The position numbers were made by a program, and so were the translations under genes. The notes beneath the pieces were generated by a model, which saw only the letters and a list, made by a program, of their open reading frames with translations, made no database searches and was not told the origin of the DNA. Positions 17,161-25,108 of a stretch of DNA of 41,134 nt are shown piece after piece. Each line of letters starts with the position of its first letter. Within the stretch, counting starts at the first letter, position 1. Origin of the DNA: Acidobacteriota bacterium (GTDB taxonomy: Bacteria > Acidobacteriota > Terriglobia > Bryobacterales > Bryobacteraceae); NCBI GenBank assembly GCA_026394075.1, contig JAPKYX010000228.1, positions 1 through 41,134 on the forward strand. Direction: 5' to 3'.

Positions 17161-17598
17161 ATGCAAATCAAGAGACGCATTATCCGCAGCCAACTCGCTG
17201 CCACCCCCATCAACCCAGAACCTGAGAAGCAGTTGGCCCTGGTCGCCGACGACGATTGGGTATCGCGCGAAGTTGTCTGCGCGATTCTCGAACGCCAGGG
17301 ATACGAATGCATCCGCGCCAAGTCCGGCCATGAGACTCGGGCGTTGCTCTACCGCCACCACCCCGGCCTGATGATCCTCGATCTGAACATGCCCTTGGGC
17401 GGAGGCTTGGATGTATTGTCGACACTGAAGCAAGCGCCGCCGCAGAAACCCGTCAAGACCATGATCCTGACTGGCAGTTCGGACACCGAAGACATCCAGC
17501 TGGCAGCATCGCTTGGTGCGACCAACTATATGACTAAACCGCTGGTCACCGCGGAGTTCATCACCCGTATCCACGCGATGGAAGCGGCGGCCAGCTAA
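17161..17598 (+). CDS. Single-domain response regulator (CheY-like receiver)
   Basis: 145 residues, mostly a REC domain. The acidic pocket (VADDDW, about 28-33), phosphoacceptor Asp74 (LMILDLNMPLGGG), Thr104 (MILTGS) and Lys126 (NYMTKPL) are all present. There is no output domain, so it should act by protein contact or as a relay intermediate. The ATG has AAAGGA upstream, the -24/-12 promoter at 17083-17098 lies upstream, and a strong hairpin follows the gene, so it is probably a monocistronic unit. Possible partners are the hybrid kinase at 12086 or the adjacent T6SS; both are inference from proximity. Confidence 0.88.
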   Translation: MQIKRRIIRSQLAATPINPEPEKQLALVADDDWVSREVVCAILERQGYECIRAKSGHETRALLYRHHPGLMILDLNMPLGGGLDVLSTLKQAPPQKPVKTMILTGSSDTEDIQLAASLGATNYMTKPLVTAEFITRIHAMEAAAS

Positions 17599-17629
17599 CA
17601 GCTGTCGTCAAGCTCGCAGGGTGACGGTT

Positions 17630-17663
17630 GCGGCTCAGTAGATCACGCATTCTACTGAGCCGC
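17630..17663 (+). terminator. Hairpin terminator after the response regulator
   Basis: A perfect 13-bp stem (GCGGCTCAGTAGA/TCTACTGAGCCGC) with an 8-nt loop lies 31 nt after the response regulator stop. There is no immediate T run; a TTTT occurs about 25 nt later. It may serve both the plus-strand gene and the convergent minus-strand T6SS arm. Confidence 0.55.
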
Positions 17664-17745
17664 GCACGTCAGTCTGCGGGATCTGAATTTTGGCACGGGC
17701 AGTTAGGCGGTTACGCCGCGCTGCCGCTTCAACGGCCCTGGACCA

Positions 17746-18222
17746 TCACTTGGCGGCCGGGCCGGGCCCCGGACAGGGAATTTCACGTCCGCCGCGGTAG
17801 CAGATCCGTTCGGTCACCTTACCGTCCTCGGCAAACCGGGTGAGGATTCCTTCCAGCAGGTTCGCCTCGTAGCCCTTGATTTCGCGCGGTTTGCCGCTGG
17901 GGTAGAACTCGGTGGTCCGTCCGCTCAAGTCGTCGTTCTCAAACAGCGACTGGCGGACCATACGATCCTGCGGGTCAAAATACTGTGCCTCGCCGTGGAG
18001 CTTGTCGGCCCGATAGTTCACCTGCATCAACCGGGTACCCGTTTCGCTGAAGAACGTCGCCGGGCCTTCCCGCTTGCCGTCCACATACTGAATGATGGCG
18101 TCCAACCGCCCGCGCGAATACAGGCGCACTTCGCCATTCAGGACGCCCTGCCCATCCAGCGGCAGCTGCTCCTGCGGACGGCCCTGGTCGTCGTGCCGTT
18201 CAAGCGTGGTTGGTTCAGCCAT
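17746..18222 (-). CDS. YwqK-like protein with MORN-variant repeats, last gene of the T6SS minus arm
   Basis: 158 residues made of MORN_2/YwqK-type repeats of about 22 residues. Examples are LNGEVRLYSRGRLDAIIQYVD, KREGPATFFSETGTRLMQVNY, KLHGEAQYFDPQDRMVRQS and LSGRTTEFYPSGKPREIKGY. It has no signal peptide or catalytic motif. YwqK is annotated as the antitoxin of a toxin pair in Bacillus, but related repeats occur in many unrelated roles. It starts 18 nt after the vgrG stop, in the position where T6SS clusters often keep adaptors, effectors or immunity proteins. A spike accessory or immunity role is therefore possible but unproven. Confidence 0.7.
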   Translation of the reverse strand: MAEPTTLERHDDQGRPQEQLPLDGQGVLNGEVRLYSRGRLDAIIQYVDGKREGPATFFSETGTRLMQVNYRADKLHGEAQYFDPQDRMVRQSLFENDDLSGRTTEFYPSGKPREIKGYEANLLEGILTRFAEDGKVTERICYRGGREIPCPGPGPAAK

Positions 18223-18240
18223 GGCTAGTTGCTCTTCACG

Positions 18241-20238
18241 CTAGTTGATCTTTACCAGGCCACCCTTTAACGTCAGCATGCCACCGCCATCGACGGTCTG
18301 CATGGCGCTGGCCTTGTTGTCGAGCGTAGTACCCGCTTTGTTGGTCATGCCAGTGCCGGATTGGTTGGTCAGGTCCGTGCCGGACTTGTTGGTCAGCGAT
18401 GTGCCAGCCTCATTGGTCAGCGATGTGCCGGCCTTGTTCGTCAGTGAGGTCCCGGCCTCACTGGCCAGCGTTGTACCGGCTTTGATCGAGAAGTCCTTCC
18501 CCGCCTCGATCTTCACTGACCCGTCAGCCTTAATCGAGAGATTGCCGGTGGCGATGATGGTGATGTCGCCATCGACATCCAGCGTATAGTTGCCGTGCTC
18601 CACCTGATGGCGGTAGTTTGCCGTATTGGCGTGTTCCTCATTGCCGTTGACGGTGAGGTTGCGGGTGCCTTTGACGGCATGGATCTCGTTACCCTTGTTG
18701 ACGCGGACAATGCGCGTCAAGCCGTCGACGGTGTGCATCTCGTTGCCGATTACTTTGAGCGTGAAGTCCTTCTGCGCCTGCATGAACAGCTCCTCGGCGC
18801 CCTTCTTGTCCTCAAAGCGGAGCTCATTGAAACCGGCACCGCCCTTGGAGCTATTGCTCTTGATGGTGGACTTGGTTTGCTCGGCCGGGAGAGGATAGGG
18901 GACCGTCTGTTCGGCGTTGTAGACGACGCCGGTCACTAGTGGCCGGTCCGGGTCGCCGTCCAGGAAGCTGACCACTACCTCCTGGCCAATGCGCGGCAGG
19001 AAGAAGCTGCCCCACTGCTTCCCTGCCCACCCTTGCGCCACGCGGACCCAGCAGGAGGACTTCTCGTCGTTGGTCCCTTTCTGGTCCCAGTGGAACTGCA
19101 CCACGATCCGGCCATACTTGTCGGTCCAGATCTCTTCGCCGGCCTTACCGGTAACGGTGGCGGTCTGGGCACCGTGAATCCGCGGCCGGGGCGTGGCCAC
19201 CAGCGGCCGGAAGGACGCGTCGCCCGGGAACGCCTCAAAGGAGTTGGAAAATGCGCTCGACTGATTCGCGCGTGTCGTCAGGCGCTGAAGGACGTAGTCG
19301 CCGTTCACCACCTCCGCCGGGTGGCCGGTGAGGGTGAACTTGGCACCCGCACGAAAAGCTCGGCATGCCCCGCTGCCGCGCAAGAGCTTGCCTTGTGACT
19401 GCCTGGAATCGAGGCGCTTCTTGGCGATCGCCTCGCCTTTGTCCGAACTGCTGAAGCCGCCCGGATACTCGTAGATGGCCCGCGCCGTTTCCGAACCGCT
19501 GGCCGTCGAAGTTAAATCAACGGCGGGCGTCTCAAAGTTGAAGTCATCCAGTTTGTACTGGCCAACGGTGACTTGCTGCTCCAGGCTGCACTCGTCGATG
19601 GCATCCTCACTGGGCCAACTGGCTTCAGCCGGCCGCAGTTCCACCGAGCCCGAGCCGCTGATGGCTTTATAGCTGCTGGCATCATCGGCCAGGATCATCT
19701 TATGGCTGCCATCTTCATGCTCAAAGAAGTAGAAGATCCCCTCTTCCTCCATCAGCCGGGAGACAAAGGCGAAGCTGGACTCCATATACTGGACGCAGTA
19801 CTCACGGGGATCATAGGTGCCGGTGAGAGAGTCGGTGAAGTCAGTGAAGCCGAGGTCACTAAACACCTGCTTGATGATATCCGGAGCGCTCTTGTTCTGG
19901 AAAATCTGACAGTCGGCGTTCATGGTCAGCAGCCAGAGCCAGGGGTAAATGTCGGCGACATAGCTGGTGAACTCCTTGCCATGCGTCCCCTGCCTAAACC
20001 GCCCCACAATGCCGTGACGGTAATCCGTATCCCCGCTGGCCAAAGGGAATGCAAGGGTTACGCCTTTTCCGACAATCGAATCGAAGCTGAGTGCGGGATT
20101 CGATGAGAGCAACTCCACCCGATAGTGGAAAAGTCCCGAGATCTGTTCTTCCCCCTCAAAAGTCTCCACGCGCACCTGATCGGCACTAAAGGGCGTCGTA
20201 ATCAGAATCGGACTACCGTCTTGTAAGAACTCCGGCAT
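18241..20238 (-). CDS. vgrG: Type VI secretion spike protein VgrG (TssI)
   Basis: 665 residues. The gp27-like domain runs from about 10 to 370 and the gp5-like OB fold sits around 385-450 (DKYGRIVVQFHWD, SCWVRVAQGWAGKQWGSFF, IGQEVVVSFLDGDPDRPLV). Both are diagnostic of VgrG, which trimerises to cap the Hcp tube and puncture target cells. The C-terminal needle continues as beta-helix sequence. It ends in seven 8-residue repeats of the form G-T-x-L-T-N-x-A (residues 588-643) and the final LTLKGGLVKIN. No separate effector domain follows, so cargo must bind non-covalently. Its start lies 2 nt after the tssG stop, with AAGGGAA as ribosome binding site. Confidence 0.95.
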   Translation of the reverse strand: MPEFLQDGSPILITTPFSADQVRVETFEGEEQISGLFHYRVELLSSNPALSFDSIVGKGVTLAFPLASGDTDYRHGIVGRFRQGTHGKEFTSYVADIYPWLWLLTMNADCQIFQNKSAPDIIKQVFSDLGFTDFTDSLTGTYDPREYCVQYMESSFAFVSRLMEEEGIFYFFEHEDGSHKMILADDASSYKAISGSGSVELRPAEASWPSEDAIDECSLEQQVTVGQYKLDDFNFETPAVDLTSTASGSETARAIYEYPGGFSSSDKGEAIAKKRLDSRQSQGKLLRGSGACRAFRAGAKFTLTGHPAEVVNGDYVLQRLTTRANQSSAFSNSFEAFPGDASFRPLVATPRPRIHGAQTATVTGKAGEEIWTDKYGRIVVQFHWDQKGTNDEKSSCWVRVAQGWAGKQWGSFFLPRIGQEVVVSFLDGDPDRPLVTGVVYNAEQTVPYPLPAEQTKSTIKSNSSKGGAGFNELRFEDKKGAEELFMQAQKDFTLKVIGNEMHTVDGLTRIVRVNKGNEIHAVKGTRNLTVNGNEEHANTANYRHQVEHGNYTLDVDGDITIIATGNLSIKADGSVKIEAGKDFSIKAGTTLASEAGTSLTNKAGTSLTNEAGTSLTNKSGTDLTNQSGTGMTNKAGTTLDNKASAMQTVDGGGMLTLKGGLVKIN
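18310..18477 (-). repeat. Seven tandem 24-nt repeats in the VgrG needle
   Basis: The 3' part of vgrG contains seven consecutive 24-nt units encoding octapeptides such as GTTLASEA, GTSLTNKA, GTSLTNEA and GTDLTNQS. The units differ slightly in DNA sequence. The regular glycine at each turn fits one strand-turn step per octapeptide in a trimeric beta-helix. Confidence 0.8.
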
Positions 20239-20240
20239 GC

Positions 20241-21386
20241 TTATTCCCTTGTGGGCACCCGCGGCGGGAATTGGGGCGGGCGTCCACTCAATCTGATTTC
20301 GCTATCGCGTGCCGGCCCGGACTCATCATGCAGCCACGACGTCCACCCCAGCCAGGTCCGGCCCAATCCGGGCTTACAGGAAAGCCGGCTACCCGGGACA
20401 TCCTGCCCCTTCAACCGCAGCCGGAAACTGAACTCAAACTGTTGCCCGGCAAAGAAACGCGTCAGCTCACACAACGGCCGGAACGCGGACCCGAGCGGCC
20501 GGTGCTGATCCGGCAATGGCAGAAAGTCCAAGAACTGGCCCAACCGCAACGGACCCATCGTCACCGCAAAGCGCCCTTGCTGGTCCCAGATCCGCTGCCC
20601 TAGCGAAGCGCCGCGGCCCAGTTGCTGGTTCCGGCCGGATCGTCCGATAGCGGTCCAATCCTCCGGCTCAATGGGACGCCACACGCCCTCCAGTGGCTGC
20701 ACCACCGCGTGGACCTGGAAATAGTCACTCAACAAGCGTTCCAGACCGTTACCGGAGCGCGGCCGGTGCGACAGAATGTTGGCGTAGAACAGCAGAGCAC
20801 GATCCGGTAAGCCCAGGCGGTTGCGCAAGGTGGGCAAACCAAGGCCAAAGCACGAATAAAGATACTGGGCCATCGGCCCCTGGTCCGGACGCAACGCCAG
20901 CAGCGATGGCCGGTGCGCCTTGCGGACCTTCACCAGCAGGGCCAGCAGCCGGTGGTGGAACATGTCCAGAAAGGCCAGCATCCCGTGGTCTTTCCGCCAC
21001 TCACGCTCGATTACCTTTTGGGTGTCCACCAGGGGCAACGGGCCGGACGGTCCGCCCAGGGAGAACAGGTTGGTGGTGACCGTGTGCGGCAGGTCCGGCC
21101 GTCGCGGGACCGCTATATCCTGCACCTCACTGGCCGCAAAGGCCAACTCCACGCGGGAGCGGAAGTGGATGCTTTCCTGATCCGGATCCAAGCCCTCGCC
21201 GGCGGGCATACGGCCGGGCTGCATCAGTTCCAGCAGCTTCACCGCCTGGAAGAACTCAAACTCCCATGGCTCCTCCAGCAACCAATCCTGGACCGAGCCA
21301 GGTTGGCGCCAACCATACGATTGCTTCTCGCTCTTCTTCGCGGCGTCCATCCCGTTCAACGTCATCATGACATGGCCACAGCTCAC
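20241..21386 (-). CDS. tssG: Type VI secretion baseplate protein TssG
   Basis: 381 residues of the TssG (ImpH/VasB, DUF1305) family, which forms the TssE-F-G baseplate wedge around VgrG and binds TssK. Family signatures are the N-terminal LLEEPWEFEFFQAVKLLE, the SIHFRSRVELAFAASEV block, the VTTNLFSLGGPSGPLP block and the LLFYANILSHRPRSG segment. The start is ambiguous: a GTG at 21386 and ATGs at 21368, 21365 and 21350 are in frame, and none has a strong ribosome binding site, so the protein may be up to 12 residues shorter. It follows tssF by 84 nt; that gap holds a short hairpin (21444-21457). Confidence 0.92.
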   Translation of the reverse strand: MSCGHVMMTLNGMDAAKKSEKQSYGWRQPGSVQDWLLEEPWEFEFFQAVKLLELMQPGRMPAGEGLDPDQESIHFRSRVELAFAASEVQDIAVPRRPDLPHTVTTNLFSLGGPSGPLPLVDTQKVIEREWRKDHGMLAFLDMFHHRLLALLVKVRKAHRPSLLALRPDQGPMAQYLYSCFGLGLPTLRNRLGLPDRALLFYANILSHRPRSGNGLERLLSDYFQVHAVVQPLEGVWRPIEPEDWTAIGRSGRNQQLGRGASLGQRIWDQQGRFAVTMGPLRLGQFLDFLPLPDQHRPLGSAFRPLCELTRFFAGQQFEFSFRLRLKGQDVPGSRLSCKPGLGRTWLGWTSWLHDESGPARDSEIRLSGRPPQFPPRVPTRE

Positions 21387-21470
21387 GCTGGGCCAAGCTT
21401 ACAACTCCAAAGCGGCCGTGGTGCCGGAAGGCCGGGCCAAGCCGGGCGGAACCGCCCTAATCCCGCTGCC

Positions 21471-23306
21471 TTACAGCAAAGCCTGTTCCCCGGACCGTGG
21501 CGGCCAGCGCTTCCAAATGCCCTCCCGATCAGATGCTGTGACCACCAGTTCGGTAAAGCTGTTCAGGGAAGCATAGAGCGCAAAGAAACGGTCCAGCACG
21601 GCGCCAAACAGAAACGCCCCGCTGCCGGCGAAGTTCTCTTTGTTCAACTTAATGGTGATCTCTGTTCCGTAGCAGAACCCACGCCACGGCTCCGAGCCGA
21701 CTCTCCGGGTTTTGCGGGAGCAGGATAAGGACATTAATCCCTGGATCTGCCGATGCACCGAGGGCTGCTCGGAAAAGCTGTAGAGCCGCAGCATCTCGCG
21801 CAATGCGGCAAGGCCTTCCTGCGGGTCCGTGAGAGATAGATAATTCAGCGACAGGTTGGAGATCAACTGCCACAAGCTGGCACCGCCCAGCGGCGGGTAG
21901 AACGGCGGCGTGGGCTTAGTCAAGCACCGGATGTCCCGGAGCGGGACGACGTCCTCCAGTTCCAACATGGCGCCCACGGGCAACTCGGCGGCGAAGGCCC
22001 GGTTGGTGCACCAGAGATGGGCAAAAACCACCTGCTCCGGTGGCACCGCGGGATTGAAGTCAAGATCCGCGAATGACAACAGAACGTCCGTACCCGGCAG
22101 ATCCTCTTGGCGCGTCGGAACCCGGCGGGCGTACCAGAACGCCCGCTGCTCCCCTCCATCCAAGCGATGGCGGAACGAATAGAACGGATCAATGCCCTGT
22201 GCCGGGTCCATCGGATTGGAGCTGGATGACACGGCGGTAATGGAATGGATCTCGGTGGTCCGCTCACGCCGCATGTCGGGGTCTAACACATACTCATGCC
22301 GGCGTTGATCAATCCGGATCGGCTCACTGGTTCGCCGGAAGAGATTGATGGCCGGTGTGCAACCCAAGCTGAACGTCTCGCGGTCGATGGAGAGGCGGCC
22401 TGACGGCCGCAAATCTAGCTGAATCACCACCTCCACGGTTGATCCGCGCAGCAGACGGGGCTGGTCCGGGCCCGGTCCGCGGAGGTCCAGATGGCCCAGG
22501 TCGAAGAAGAGGAATTTTTCCGGAAACAGGAAATACTCTTGCAACAGCCGGTATGCGGGCAAGGCATGCGGGGGATACGGAATGACGCCCTCATCCGCCG
22601 CAAACCCCACCGGACGGATGCAACCCGCAGGCAGGTACACCGGCTCCTTGCCGGAGCCCTCCGGAAGCAGGGCCACCTTCAGCACATGGCCAAACAGCAG
22701 CTCGTACAGCGTGTGCGGCAGCTGGCCATCACCATGCAGGTAGAACCGCAGATGCTCGATGTCAAGCTCTTCAAACTGGCAGCCCACCGCCTCCAATTTC
22801 AAACGCAGCACCGCCGTGGCCCGGGGGTCGGCGAAGTTGTACTGCGCTTCGGACTCCAGGTCTGCCTCAACGACCTTAATGGGCCAAAGCGTAACCGGAT
22901 AGCTGGACCGGAACCGGCAGGTTAGATTGGTGGAGGTCCGCGCAAACAGCTGAGAGCCCGCCGGGATGAGATGCCCCGAGGTGAGCTTGCCGCGCGCCGC
23001 GTCTACCTCAAACCGCGCGATCGTCATCGGCGGGACCGGGTCCACCAAATGCGGATACAGCACGCCCAGCAATGCGGTCGTAATCTCAGGAAACTCGCCG
23101 TCCAAGCGGCGCTGGAGGCGCGCGGTGAGCAGCGCAAATGATTCCAGCATGCGCTCCACATGCGGATCGGCCGACTCGCCGCCGTGCAACTCCAAGCGGC
23201 CGGCAATCTTCGGGTACCGCCGCGCAAAAGAGGCTGACAGGCGGCGCAGATAGCTCAGTTCGCTGGAGTAGTAACGGAGAAGCGATTCGGTCTCATTGGT
23301 CGCCAC
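21471..23306 (-). CDS. tssF: Type VI secretion baseplate protein TssF
   Basis: 611 residues of the TssF (ImpG/VasA, DUF879) family, the largest baseplate wedge subunit. The characteristic N terminus is present (LLRYYSSELSYLRRLSASFA, then SADPHVERMLESFALLTARL, then GVLYPHLVDPVPPM). It ends close to the usual family length of about 580-620. It is cytoplasmic and has no signal peptide. It follows tssE by 49 nt in the order tssE-F-G that is typical of T6SS operons. Confidence 0.93.
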   Translation of the reverse strand: MATNETESLLRYYSSELSYLRRLSASFARRYPKIAGRLELHGGESADPHVERMLESFALLTARLQRRLDGEFPEITTALLGVLYPHLVDPVPPMTIARFEVDAARGKLTSGHLIPAGSQLFARTSTNLTCRFRSSYPVTLWPIKVVEADLESEAQYNFADPRATAVLRLKLEAVGCQFEELDIEHLRFYLHGDGQLPHTLYELLFGHVLKVALLPEGSGKEPVYLPAGCIRPVGFAADEGVIPYPPHALPAYRLLQEYFLFPEKFLFFDLGHLDLRGPGPDQPRLLRGSTVEVVIQLDLRPSGRLSIDRETFSLGCTPAINLFRRTSEPIRIDQRRHEYVLDPDMRRERTTEIHSITAVSSSSNPMDPAQGIDPFYSFRHRLDGGEQRAFWYARRVPTRQEDLPGTDVLLSFADLDFNPAVPPEQVVFAHLWCTNRAFAAELPVGAMLELEDVVPLRDIRCLTKPTPPFYPPLGGASLWQLISNLSLNYLSLTDPQEGLAALREMLRLYSFSEQPSVHRQIQGLMSLSCSRKTRRVGSEPWRGFCYGTEITIKLNKENFAGSGAFLFGAVLDRFFALYASLNSFTELVVTASDREGIWKRWPPRSGEQALL

Positions 23307-23355
23307 AGTGATTCGTCTTAGTGTAGAGCTTCCGGGGTTGTGCTGGCGGGGAGGG

Positions 23356-23901
23356 TCATCTTGAACTCGAGCCAGCCGGACCCGCGTTGTCCGCGTCGCC
23401 TTCAGGGAGGACTAGAAACTCCGCATCCTGGCCTTGGATGTAGAAACGGACCGGGTCCGGAACTTTGCCCACTTGCAACACGGCCCGGATCACGCCGAAC
23501 AACGATTGCGGGTTGTCTGGATTGCCCTCCAGCGAGACCTTGACTTCGCGCAGCCGGGGCTCATGTGCCATGATGCGCTGAGCAATGGCCGCCTCCATGC
23601 GTTCGCGGTCCACACCGCTGGCGGCAATCCAGGAAGTAAAGTCCGGTAGGCCATAGTCCAGGACGGTGCCTTGGGCGGCCAACTGGTGGGCTCCGCGGAG
23701 GCCGGAGCGGGTATTCAGCAACCGGCTGATCTCCCGGCAGACGGAGGCGATCAACTGACGCTGGGTGTAGACACGCAAAGGCGCCACTTCAGAAAGTGCC
23801 GCTGGATGAAAGTCCGACAAACGGTCGAACAGGGGAGCTCGGGCTCCCCTGCGCGATCTCGGTTCGGAACCTATTCGGCCGTGTTGGTCGCCAGATTCCA
23901 T
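23356..23901 (-). CDS. tssE: Type VI secretion baseplate protein TssE (gp25-like)
   Basis: 181 residues of the TssE/gp25 lysozyme-like family, which nucleates sheath assembly at the baseplate. Recognisable parts are the N-terminal PLFDRLSDF, RLLNTRSGLRG, the TVLDYGLPDFTS block and the C-terminal FYIQGQDAEFLVL. The ATG at 23901 lies inside the last codons of hcp2, a 31-nt overlap in another frame. The same start and first 28 codons are preserved in the truncated copy at 24501-24605, which supports this start. A 9-bp hairpin falls within codons 17-24. Confidence 0.92.
   Translation of the reverse strand: MESGDQHGRIGSEPRSRRGARAPLFDRLSDFHPAALSEVAPLRVYTQRQLIASVCREISRLLNTRSGLRGAHQLAAQGTVLDYGLPDFTSWIAASGVDRERMEAAIAQRIMAHEPRLREVKVSLEGNPDNPQSLFGVIRAVLQVGKVPDPVRFYIQGQDAEFLVLPEGDADNAGPAGSSSR
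23830..23851 (-). promoter_or_regulatory. Hairpin just after hcp2, inside the tssE start region
   Basis: A perfect 9-bp stem (CAGGGGAGC/GCTCCCCTG) with a 4-nt loop lies about 20 nt beyond the hcp2 stop, within tssE codons 17-24. A related hairpin follows hcp1. It could protect the 3' end of an abundant hcp mRNA or slow translation of tssE. It has no T tract, so simple termination is unlikely. Confidence 0.4.
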
Positions 23902-24356
23902 TTTGCGGACGCGTTGCCGGCGTCACTTACGTCAGATTTCTGTAATTTGTAAGCCCAAGTGATGGCCGTGTAATTCAGCGTGATCGTCTCTATCGGCTTG
24001 CCGGCACCGCCGCCGCCAATCGTAACGGAAGACAGCAGCACATTGGTCAGTTCGTAGACCATGTACCAGACCACCTTCCCATCTTCATTCTGCCCGAGGC
24101 GGAGGGTCGCCTTGGCGATCGGCTTCGCCTGATTACAATAGGCCACCAGCGAGGTACTGGCCAAGTCCATGTACTTCGTGCAAGTAAAATCCTGATGGTT
24201 CGGCTTACCAGAAGTGCGTTTGGTGTTGCTTTGGTCACCGGTAATCTGTTGAGCGACACCGTGGCTGAACGAGAGCAGTTCGATCCCACCAATGTAACCG
24301 TCATGCAGGCTCTCGCCTTTGATGTCGTCACCCAAATCCAAAAGGATAATGTCCAT
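23871..24356 (-). CDS. hcp2: Type VI secretion tube protein Hcp, copy 2
   Basis: 161 residues of the Hcp (DUF796) family, which stacks as hexameric rings into the expelled inner tube. The start is set at the ATG at 24356 (MDIILLDLGDDIKGE) because the sequence then aligns end to end with hcp1; the 25 codons upstream have no Hcp similarity. Family blocks include IELLSFSHGVAQQITGDQSN, FTCTKYMDLASTSLV and NYTAITWAYKLQ. It differs from Hcp1 at about 42 of 161 residues by hand count, mostly near the N terminus, while the last 20 residues are almost identical. It overlaps the tssE start by 31 nt. Confidence 0.93.
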   Translation of the reverse strand: MDIILLDLGDDIKGESLHDGYIGGIELLSFSHGVAQQITGDQSNTKRTSGKPNHQDFTCTKYMDLASTSLVAYCNQAKPIAKATLRLGQNEDGKVVWYMVYELTNVLLSSVTIGGGGAGKPIETITLNYTAITWAYKLQKSDVSDAGNASAKWNLATNTAE

Positions 24357-24453
24357 GAATCTTCTCGTTGCGCTCCAATCGATGTTCGCTGTATCTCTTG
24401 TCGAGGCGGGCGGCCAGCGAAGCTGTCCCACCGGGACTAGCTATTCCGGCGGA

Positions 24454-24524
24454 CTAAGCGGCGGGAGGCCGCAACTCGGCCACCCAACGCATGGATACCG
24501 TCAATTCAACCAGCTGGAAATGAG
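24454..24524 (-). pseudogene. tssC 3'-end remnant
   Basis: A gapless match to the last ~23 codons of tssC at an exact 700-nt offset. In the tssC frame it reads HFQLVELTVSMRWVAEL followed by RPPA and a stop, against HFQLDELTVSIRLVAEL and PPPAA in the intact gene. It has no start codon and is joined to a tssE 5' fragment in a different frame, so it is a duplication scar. Confidence 0.85.
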
Positions 24525-24605
24525 TCTGTCGATCAGGGGAACTCTCGCCCCCCTGATCGATCTCGGCTCGGAACCTATTCGGCCTTGTTGGTCGCCAAAT
24601 TCCAT
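24501..24605 (-). pseudogene. Truncated tssE copy (first 28 codons)
   Basis: A short open frame of 34 codons begins inside the end of hcp1 at the position equivalent to the tssE start. It encodes MEFGDQQGRIGSEPRSIRGA then RVPLIDRL, matching the tssE N terminus, after which it runs into the tssC remnant in the wrong frame and stops. It could still be translated into a small peptide, but no function is expected. Confidence 0.8.
24529..24560 (-). promoter_or_regulatory. Hairpin after hcp1
   Basis: A perfect 11-bp stem (TCGATCAGGGG/CCCCTGATCGA) with a 10-nt loop lies 15 nt past the hcp1 stop. It is the counterpart of the hairpin after hcp2; the AGGGG/CCCCT core is common to both, while the flanking pairs differ but still pair. 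Confidence 0.4.
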
Positions 24606-25060
24606 TTGGCGGACGCGTTGCCGGCGTCGGACACGTCGGACTTTTGAACCTTATAAGTCCAAGTGATGCCCGTATAGTTAAACGTCACAGTCTCTTGCGG
24701 CTTACCGCCGCCGCCGCCACCGATCGATACGGACGAGATCAACGCATTGATCAACTCGTAGACGACGTACTTGTCGACGGTCCCGTTGTCATTCTGCCCG
24801 ATCGTGATGGTGGCCTTGGCAATCGGCTTGGCCTGATTGCAAAAATCGATCAAGGAGGTAGTGGCCAGATCAAGATACTTCGTGACCGTGAAGTCCTGAT
24901 GGTTGGGTTTGCCGGAGGTTCGCTTCGTGTTGCTCTGATCACCCGTAATCTGCTGGGCGATACCATGGCTGTAAGAGAGAAGCTCGATCTTATCCTTAAA
25001 GTCAGTCAGTTGGCATTCGCCTTTAATGGCGTCACCCAAGTCCAAAATCAATACGTCCAT
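24575..25060 (-). CDS. hcp1: Type VI secretion tube protein Hcp, copy 1
   Basis: 161 residues of the Hcp family (MDVLILDLGDAIKGE, IELLSYSHGIAQQITGDQSN, NYTGITWTYKVQ). It is the tube subunit that TssB/TssC sheath contraction propels together with VgrG. It lies 93 nt after tssC, and that gap contains an 11-bp hairpin. It is the paralogue of hcp2, created by the local tandem duplication. Having two different Hcps may broaden the set of effectors that fit inside the tube, since Hcp rings bind small cargo in their lumen; this is inference. Confidence 0.93.
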   Translation of the reverse strand: MDVLILDLGDAIKGECQLTDFKDKIELLSYSHGIAQQITGDQSNTKRTSGKPNHQDFTVTKYLDLATTSLIDFCNQAKPIAKATITIGQNDNGTVDKYVVYELINALISSVSIGGGGGGKPQETVTFNYTGITWTYKVQKSDVSDAGNASAKWNLATNKAE

Positions 25061-25108
25061 AATTCTTCCTTTTCAATGTAGGTCGTGACCGCTATCGTCT
25101 TGACGGAA

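Noticed and set aside
17746-18222. Complete toxin-antitoxin pair
   Set aside because: Only the YwqK-like protein is present; no neighbouring toxin gene is visible, so the pair label inherited from Bacillus is not supported here.
18310-18477. CRISPR-like array because of short regular repeats
   Set aside because: The 24-nt units are contiguous with no unique spacers and encode the VgrG needle in frame.
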